Below are positions 59,256 to 64,000 of a stretch of 64,000 bases of DNA, one piece after another. The stretch's first letter is position 1. The number at the start of each line of letters is the position of its first letter. The notes beneath the pieces are model-generated. The model was not told the origin of the DNA, did no database searches, and worked only from the letters and a program-made list of their open reading frames with translations. This DNA is from Tardiphaga robiniae. GTDB taxonomy: Bacteria; Pseudomonadota; Alphaproteobacteria; Rhizobiales; Xanthobacteraceae. Where the stretch lies: contig NZ_LVYV01000001.1 of assembly GCF_001618955.1 (NCBI RefSeq), positions 241,001 to 305,000 on the forward strand, given 5' to 3'. The translations under genes and the position numbers were made by a program.

Positions 59256-60038
59256 GTGGATCTTGGAATCAAAGGCCGCCGCGCGCTTGTCTGCGCATCC
59301 AGCAAGGGCCTCGGCCGTGGTTGCGCCGAAGCGCTGGCGGCGGAAGGCGTGCATGTCACGATGACTGCACGCGGCGGCGACGTGCTGGCGGCAGCCGCTG
59401 CCGATATCCGCAAGGCCTATCCGGGCGTCAAGGTCACCGAAGTCGTCGGTGACATCACCACGGTCGAAGGCCGCGAAGCCGCGCTGAAGGCAGCCGGCCA
59501 GATCGACATCCTCATTAACAATGCCGGCGGCCCGCCGCCCGGCGATTTCCGCAACTGGACCCGCGACGACTGGATCAAGGCCATCGACGCCAACATGCTG
59601 ACCCCGATCGAACTGATCAAGGCGACGGTGGACGGCATGATGGAGCGCAAGTTCGGCCGCATCGTCAACATCACCTCGGCCGCCGTGAAGGCGCCGATCG
59701 ATGTGCTCGGCCTGTCGAATGGCGCGCGCAGCGGCCTTACCGGCTTCATCGCCGGCCTGTCGCGCAAGACCGTGCGTGCGAATGTCACCATCAACGGCCT
59801 GCTGCCCGGCCCGTTCAACACCGATCGCCTGAAGGGCGTTGCAGCCGGTCAGGTCAAGGCGACAGGTCTTTCGGTCGACGAGATCCTGACCAAGCGCGCG
59901 GCCGAAAATCCGTCGGGTCGCTTCGGTGAAGCCGATGAATTCGGTCAGGCATGTGCCTGGCTGTGCAGTTCGAAATCCGGCTTTATCACCGGCCAGAACA
60001 TCGTTCTCGACGGCGGCGCTTTCCCCGGCACGATGTAA
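59256..60038 (+). CDS. Divergent SDR-family protein, GTG start, no YxxxK
   Basis: 260 aa, starting at GTG 59256 with AGGAG eight bases upstream. The cofactor loop is CASSKGLGRGCAEAL and the NNAGG motif ILINNAGGPPPG is present. At the catalytic site the sequence reads LSNGARSGLTGF, where Tyr is missing and Lys is Arg. Members with this replacement exist within the 3-oxoacyl-ACP reductase-like group, so this may be a conserved variant and not decay. A strong terminator follows. Confidence 0.8.
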   Translation: MDLGIKGRRALVCASSKGLGRGCAEALAAEGVHVTMTARGGDVLAAAAADIRKAYPGVKVTEVVGDITTVEGREAALKAAGQIDILINNAGGPPPGDFRNWTRDDWIKAIDANMLTPIELIKATVDGMMERKFGRIVNITSAAVKAPIDVLGLSNGARSGLTGFIAGLSRKTVRANVTINGLLPGPFNTDRLKGVAAGQVKATGLSVDEILTKRAAENPSGRFGEADEFGQACAWLCSSKSGFITGQNIVLDGGAFPGTM

Positions 60039-60060
60039 GCGGCGATATCTCAAGACGCGA

Positions 60061-60098
60061 AAGGCGATCGGCTGCGCGGCCGATCGCCTTTTCTTTTT
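60061..60098 (+). terminator. Intrinsic terminator after the divergent SDR gene
   Basis: GGCGATCGGC and GCCGATCGCC pair (10 bp) around a short GC loop, followed by TTTTCTTTTT. A-rich bases on the other side make it partly bidirectional. Confidence 0.85.
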
Positions 60099-60272
60099 GG
60101 GTTACGCAAAGCTCACTTTCTCCGATGAAATCGCTAGTTCTGGCATCGCACACTCCTCGCTGCAGGACCTGATGTTCCATCCAGACAACGCGCAGCCCCG
60201 CAAGATGATCCATTGCGCGCTAAGCTGGAAACCCGCATCTTCCAGCCGAAAAAACAATAGGGTGAACGCCTG

Positions 60273-61124
60273 ATGCAATGGACGGTCGGCAAGGTCAGGA
60301 TCACGCAGATCATCGAAGGCGAGACGATTGGCAGCACACGCTTCATTCTCCCGCAGGTCGGCCCCGATGAAGTCCATGCGCTGCCATGGCTAATGCCGGA
60401 ATTTGCAACCCCTGAAGGCCGGCTGAAAATGTCGATCCATGCGCTAGTCGTGGAAACGCCGACGCAAAAAATCATTGTCGATACCTGTCTCGGCAACGAC
60501 AAGCAGGGCCGCTCGGTCCCAACCTGGAATAACCTGCACACGCCGTTCCTCGAGAACATGGCGGCAGCGGGTTTCGCGCCGGAGAGTATCGACACGGTGC
60601 TGTGCACCCATCTGCATGTCGATCATGTCGGCTGGAATACAAAACTGGTCGATGGCCGATGGGTTCCGACGTTCCCGAACGCACGCTATGTGTTCGGCCG
60701 GCAGGAATATGACTACTGGAAGACGCATAGCGATACGGAGGCGCATATCGCCGTGTTCAACGATTCCGTGAAGCCGATCGCGGATGCCGGACTGGCCGAT
60801 CTCGTTGCCAGCGATGCGCAACTGTCGGACGAGATCACGCTGATCCCGACGCCGGGCCACAGTCCCGGCCATATGAGCGTGCACATCAGGTCTGCAGGCG
60901 AGGGAGCACTGCTGACCGGCGACGCCGCGCATCATCCGGTGCAGATGGCACATCTCGACTGGTCGTCCACGGCGGATGCCGATCCCCTGCAATCCGCCGT
61001 ATCGCGACGCGCATTGTTCTCGCGTTTTGCAGATACGCCGACACTGGTGATCGGCGGCCACTTCGGCGCCGGCCGCATTTCACGCGAGGGTGGCGCCTTC
61101 AGATTTGCCGCGCTGCAGCACTAG
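60273..61124 (+). CDS. MBL-fold metallo-hydrolase
   Basis: 283 aa. The metal-binding motif HLHVDHVGW fits HxHxDH, with further ligands His in TPGHSPGHMSVH, Asp in LLTGDAAHHPVQ, and His in VIGGHFGAGR. This arrangement fits the lactonase-like MBL group, some of which open acyl-homoserine lactones. The substrate is not determinable. Start is ATG 60273, 35 bases before a conserved HxT-like region. Confidence 0.85.
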   Translation: MQWTVGKVRITQIIEGETIGSTRFILPQVGPDEVHALPWLMPEFATPEGRLKMSIHALVVETPTQKIIVDTCLGNDKQGRSVPTWNNLHTPFLENMAAAGFAPESIDTVLCTHLHVDHVGWNTKLVDGRWVPTFPNARYVFGRQEYDYWKTHSDTEAHIAVFNDSVKPIADAGLADLVASDAQLSDEITLIPTPGHSPGHMSVHIRSAGEGALLTGDAAHHPVQMAHLDWSSTADADPLQSAVSRRALFSRFADTPTLVIGGHFGAGRISREGGAFRFAALQH

Positions 61125-61213
61125 TTTTTGCGACTCTGACCTCTCGGTCGCGCGGTTGAATTTCCCCGCGCCTTGTTCCACAACCTTTCAGGCAAGCCCC
61201 AAGGGAGACGACA

Positions 61214-62056
61214 ATGAAGCTCGTAAGATACGGCGCGTTCGGCAGCGAAAAGCCGGGACTGATCGACAAGGACGGCAAGCTGCGCGACCTCTCCGGCCAG
61301 GTGAAGGATCTGGCTGACGATGCATTTGCGCCCGCCAATCTTGCCAAGCTCGCTGCACTCGACCCGGCGTCGCTGCCTGCTGTGAGCGGCGCTCCGCGCA
61401 TCGGCTCGCCCGTCGGCGGCAAGCCGAAATTCATCGCCATCGGCCTGAACTATGCGGACCACGCTGCAGAATCCGGCATGCCGATTCCGTCGGAGCCCAT
61501 CGTCTTCATGAAGGCGCTCAATAGCCTGTGTGGCCCGAATGACGACGTGGAGAAGCCACGCGGCTCGACCAAGCTCGACTGGGAAGTCGAACTCGCCATC
61601 GTCATCGGCACCAGGGCCAAATATGTGACCGAAGCCGATGCGCTGAAGCACGTCGCCGGCTACAGCGTCTGCAACGACGTTTCCGAGCGCTTCTTCCAGA
61701 TCGAGCGCGGCGGCCAGTGGACCAAGGGCAAGTCGCACGACACCTTCGGCCCGCTCGGCCCGTGGCTGGTCACATCAGACGAAGTCGGCGACGTGCACAA
61801 GCTCAGCATGTATCTCGACGTCAACGGCAAGCGCTGCCAGACCGGCTCGACTGCGACCATGATCTTCAACGTGCCGCAGATCGTCTCGTATCTGTCCGGC
61901 ATGATGACGCTGATGCCCGGCGACATCATCACCACAGGCACGCCACCCGGCGTCGGCCTCGGCATGAAGCCGCCGAAATTCCTCGAGGTCGGCGACGTCA
62001 TGACGCTCGGCATCGAGAAGCTCGGCGAGCAGAAACAGAAAGTGGTTGCGGCTTAA
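61214..62056 (+). CDS. Fumarylacetoacetate hydrolase (FAH) family protein
   Basis: 280 aa. The core IAIGLNYADHAAESGMPIPS EPIVFMK, the metal ligands in LDWEVELAIVIGT, and GDIITTGTPPGVGLGMKPP are intact. The family includes ketopyruvate hydrolases, isomerases of aromatic and sugar-acid breakdown. The start ATG 61214 has GGAGACGAC upstream. A strong terminator follows. Confidence 0.88.
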   Translation: MKLVRYGAFGSEKPGLIDKDGKLRDLSGQVKDLADDAFAPANLAKLAALDPASLPAVSGAPRIGSPVGGKPKFIAIGLNYADHAAESGMPIPSEPIVFMKALNSLCGPNDDVEKPRGSTKLDWEVELAIVIGTRAKYVTEADALKHVAGYSVCNDVSERFFQIERGGQWTKGKSHDTFGPLGPWLVTSDEVGDVHKLSMYLDVNGKRCQTGSTATMIFNVPQIVSYLSGMMTLMPGDIITTGTPPGVGLGMKPPKFLEVGDVMTLGIEKLGEQKQKVVAA

Positions 62057-62070
62057 GCGCCCTTGATCTC

Positions 62071-62104
62071 GCGCGGACACGCATGGGCGTGTCCGCGCTT
62101 TTTC
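62071..62104 (+). terminator. Intrinsic terminator after the FAH-family gene
   Basis: GCGCGGACACGC and GCGTGTCCGCGC pair perfectly (12 bp) around ATGG and run into TTTTT. Confidence 0.92.
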
Positions 62105-62125
62105 AATTTATGAAAGATACTCAAC

Positions 62126-62743
62126 ATGAAGCTGACTTTTTCTCCGGGTTCGCCCTTTGCACGCAAGGTGCGCATCGCGGCGATCGAACTCGGACTGATC
62201 GACAAGATCGAACTGGTGGCGGCTTCAGTCGCACCGACGCAGAAGAACGAGACCTATTCCCATGACATCAGCCCGGTCAGGAAATTGCCGGCGCTAATCC
62301 TCGACGATGGCAATGTCATCGTCGATTCCTATGTCATCACCGAATATCTCGACGAGCTCGCCGGCGGCGGCAAGCTGATCCCGGCCTCCGGTCCGGCGCG
62401 CTGGAAGGTGAAGAGCGAGCATTCAATGCTGCAGGGCATGACGGATGCGATGTTGCTCTGCCGCTACGAGGTCGGCGTGCGCCCGAAGGAGCTGTTGTGG
62501 CAGGCCTGGTATGACGATCAGTGGGATCGCGCCTGGCAGGGCCTGACGCGTTTCGAAAATCATCCGGACATCCTGACGCGTCCGATGGATGCGGCGCAGA
62601 TCGCGCTCGTCTGTGTGCTCGGTTATGCCGACTTCCGCTTCCCGGATTGCGGATGGCACAAGGCGTTTCCGAAACTCGACGCTTTCCACGACAAGATGCT
62701 GCAGCGGGAATCGGTCAAGATCTCCGTTCCGCCAAAGGGTTAG
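62126..62743 (+). CDS. Glutathione S-transferase family protein
   Basis: 205 aa. The N-terminal thioredoxin-like domain has SPGSPFARKVRIAAIELGL (catalytic Ser/Cys region) and the cis-Pro block KLPALILDDGNVIVDSYVIT EYLDE. The helical domain follows from about residue 85. It has the length of bacterial GSTs; the substrate is unknown. The gene follows the FAH-family gene and could belong to the same catabolic set. Confidence 0.87.
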   Translation: MKLTFSPGSPFARKVRIAAIELGLIDKIELVAASVAPTQKNETYSHDISPVRKLPALILDDGNVIVDSYVITEYLDELAGGGKLIPASGPARWKVKSEHSMLQGMTDAMLLCRYEVGVRPKELLWQAWYDDQWDRAWQGLTRFENHPDILTRPMDAAQIALVCVLGYADFRFPDCGWHKAFPKLDAFHDKMLQRESVKISVPPKG

Positions 62744-62754
62744 GATCGAAAAGC

Positions 62755-62801
62755 GGCCTGACGCAATTTCACGTCAGCTTGCGAAAATCCTGCGTCAGGC
62801 C
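62755..62801. terminator. Bidirectional inverted repeat between gst and ogt
   Basis: GGCCTGACGCA and TGCGTCAGGCC pair (11 bp) across a 25-base spacer, placed between two converging genes. No strong T-run follows on either side. It is a probable shared 3' hairpin. Confidence 0.5.
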
Positions 62802-62822
62802 TGCGGCAATCTTGCGGCAGGT

Positions 62823-63365
62823 CTAATCGAACAGCGAGGGCGTGTGATTCACATACGCGCCCTCGATGGCGAGCATCTTGAGCTTCGTCTCGACGCCGCC
62901 ATTGGCCGAAAATCCGCCCGGCTTGCCGCCGGCAGCCAGCACCCGGTGACACGGCACGATTACCGGACACGGATTCTGCCCCATCGCCTGCCCGACATTG
63001 CGTGACAGTTCAACGCCGCCAAGCTTCTTGGCGATATCGCCATAAGTCAGCGTTGCGCCCGGCGGTATCTGGCGGGCAATCGCATAGACGTTGCGATTGA
63101 ATTCGGGGACGTCGGTGAGATCGAGATCGATATCGAGAAGATCGACCGGCTTGCCGGTCATCAGTTCGACGATACCGTCGATGGCTGCCTGTACCGCGGG
63201 CGGCGGTGCGGCTTCAACGATATCCGCGTGGCGCTGCTTGATGCGCACGCGGGTCTGCTTTTCGTCTGGCTGCGGCAGTTGCACAGCAATGATGCCGCGA
63301 TCGGCCCATGCGATGCCGCAGCGGCCGATGGCGGTGTCGAAGAGAGTAAACTGAACGTCGGTCAT
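62823..63365 (-). CDS. ogt: Methylated-DNA--protein-cysteine methyltransferase
   Basis: 180 aa from ATG 63365 with GGAGG upstream. The alkyl-acceptor motif VIVPCHRVLAAGG is intact, preceded by the helix-turn-helix with PPGATLTYGDIAKKLGG and the Asn hinge RNVGQAMGQNPCP. It repairs O6-alkylguanine in DNA in one step. It converges with the GST gene. Confidence 0.93.
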   Translation of the reverse strand: MTDVQFTLFDTAIGRCGIAWADRGIIAVQLPQPDEKQTRVRIKQRHADIVEAAPPPAVQAAIDGIVELMTGKPVDLLDIDLDLTDVPEFNRNVYAIARQIPPGATLTYGDIAKKLGGVELSRNVGQAMGQNPCPVIVPCHRVLAAGGKPGGFSANGGVETKLKMLAIEGAYVNHTPSLFD

Positions 63366-63470
63366 ATGAGCCTCCATCGATCGCATCAGCATCCGATGTG
63401 GTGAGGTCCGGAGTTTGCGACGATCTTCAGCCATCCGCCACCCGATTCCGGAGCGGCGAACAGCTTTGTC

Positions 63471-63674
63471 TCAGCTCTGCTCGCGCGATGGCATTGAGGC
63501 GGCCTTGTGGATGAAAGCCTGGCCGAGCATGTCGAGGATTTCCTTGGTGGCCACGAACATGAACACACCCGCCTCGGTGTCGAAGGAGATGCCGACCACG
63601 GTCGGATCGGGCTGGAAGTCCAACAGGCTGTAGCCCTTCAGCGGGAGGGCGGGAACTTCTTTCGGATTCGACAT
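63471..63674 (-). CDS. Small 67-aa protein, unknown
   Basis: Starts at ATG 63674 with GGGAG upstream. The product is MSNPKEVPALPLKGYSLLDF and EAGVFMFVATKEILDMLGQA F, a small soluble protein with a beta-alpha look and no signal or membrane segment. I do not recognise a named family. Confidence 0.6.
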   Translation of the reverse strand: MSNPKEVPALPLKGYSLLDFQPDPTVVGISFDTEAGVFMFVATKEILDMLGQAFIHKAASMPSREQS

Positions 63675-63851
63675 GTCGGTCTCCCGCGTCAGTGAAAGGC
63701 TCGTGAAAGCCGGAATAACGAGGGCTTAGACAACAATTCGGAGCACGCCAAGGCGTTATTTCGTAGCGTTGGCCTGGCCTCCAACGACAATCGGGACCGT
63801 ACCGCGGCCCCGATCTTCAGAAGTCCAAGCCGTGCGATGGCAATGGCGGAC

Positions 63852-64000
63852 TTACTCGTCGTTCTGCATCGCTGCGGCCAGCTTGTCGTAATATTTGCCG
63901 ACGAGATCGATATTGCCCTTGTTCTCGACTGCAGGCGGCGGCGATTTGAGCGCGGCGTTGAGATCGGCGAGCGCGGCCTTCTTGTCCTTGGCCGGCATTT
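63852..64000 (-). CDS. C-terminal end of a protein of unknown function (partial)
   Basis: The frame enters from the right edge and stops at TAA 63852-63854. The visible tail is KDKKAALADLNAALKSPPPA VENKGNIDLVGKYYDKLAAA. It is helical and Lys/Ala-rich. The ATG at 63998 could be an internal Met or the start. The product cannot be identified from this part. Confidence 0.5.
   Translation of the reverse strand, partial: MPAKDKKAALADLNAALKSPPPAVENKGNIDLVGKYYDKLAAAMQNDE

Overview
The window looks like the chromosome of a Nitrobacteraceae/Bradyrhizobiaceae alphaproteobacterium (Bradyrhizobium, Rhodopseudomonas or Tardiphaga type). The evidence is high GC, a red-type (form IC) RuBisCO operon with cbbX, short-spaced flagellar genes of the rhizobial type, and many ABC-uptake and short-chain dehydrogenase genes. 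No 16S or other species marker is present, so the genus is inference.

Layout. 1-5.95 kb: end of a Ser/Thr kinase gene, an orphan 55-codon PAS-like ORF, a chimeric membrane protein, and an RND efflux pair with a possible stump of a third gene. 6.1-16.1 kb, minus strand: flagellar filament and hook genes (ECF sigma, fliC, fliD, fliS, an 88-aa protein, flgD, flgE, a 92-aa protein, a FlgN-like protein, flgK, flgL). 16.7-18.1 kb: a glycosyltransferase-like protein behind an AT-rich stretch. 18.5-25.7 kb, plus strand: a ureide cluster (GntR regulator, allA, puuE, a polar amino-acid-type ABC transporter, two dehydrogenases) with a perfect palindromic operator in front of allA. 26.1-34.8 kb, minus strand: the Calvin cycle operon cbbFPTALSX, apparently intact, with an IS30 transposase relic on one side and a triple-frame cbbR pseudogene on the other. 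35.2-36.2 kb: a 2-oxoglutarate/Fe(II) oxygenase. 36.3-45.5 kb, minus strand: a LysR-hyuA-hyuB-ABC transporter-amidase cluster, the amidase frameshifted. 45.6-56.3 kb, minus strand: an amide operon amiC-amiR-urtABCDE-fmdA-tandem nitrilase-SDR, ending in a racemase fragment. 56.5-57.5 kb: a decayed serine recombinase beside the initiator tRNA-Met gene. 57.8-64 kb: housekeeping and catabolic genes (SDRs, CvpA, MBL hydrolase, FAH-family hydrolase, GST, ogt).

How it fits together. Three separate clusters (ureide, hydantoin or cyclic amide, and urea or short-chain amide) each pair a dedicated importer with ring-opening or amide-cleaving enzymes and a local regulator, which points to nitrogen scavenging.

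The most interesting element is the leader of the amide operon. It has a hairpin with an A1/G4 hexaloop at the predicted 5' end of the RNA, then a strong intrinsic terminator about 16 nt before the amiC start codon. The second gene encodes an ANTAR-domain RNA-binding antiterminator, so an autoregulated amide-sensing attenuation switch is likely. The same operon encodes a tandem two-domain nitrilase whose second domain has lost its catalytic cysteine. Pseudogenes and fragments (cbbR, IS30, amidase, racemase, recombinase) are frequent and sit at cluster boundaries.
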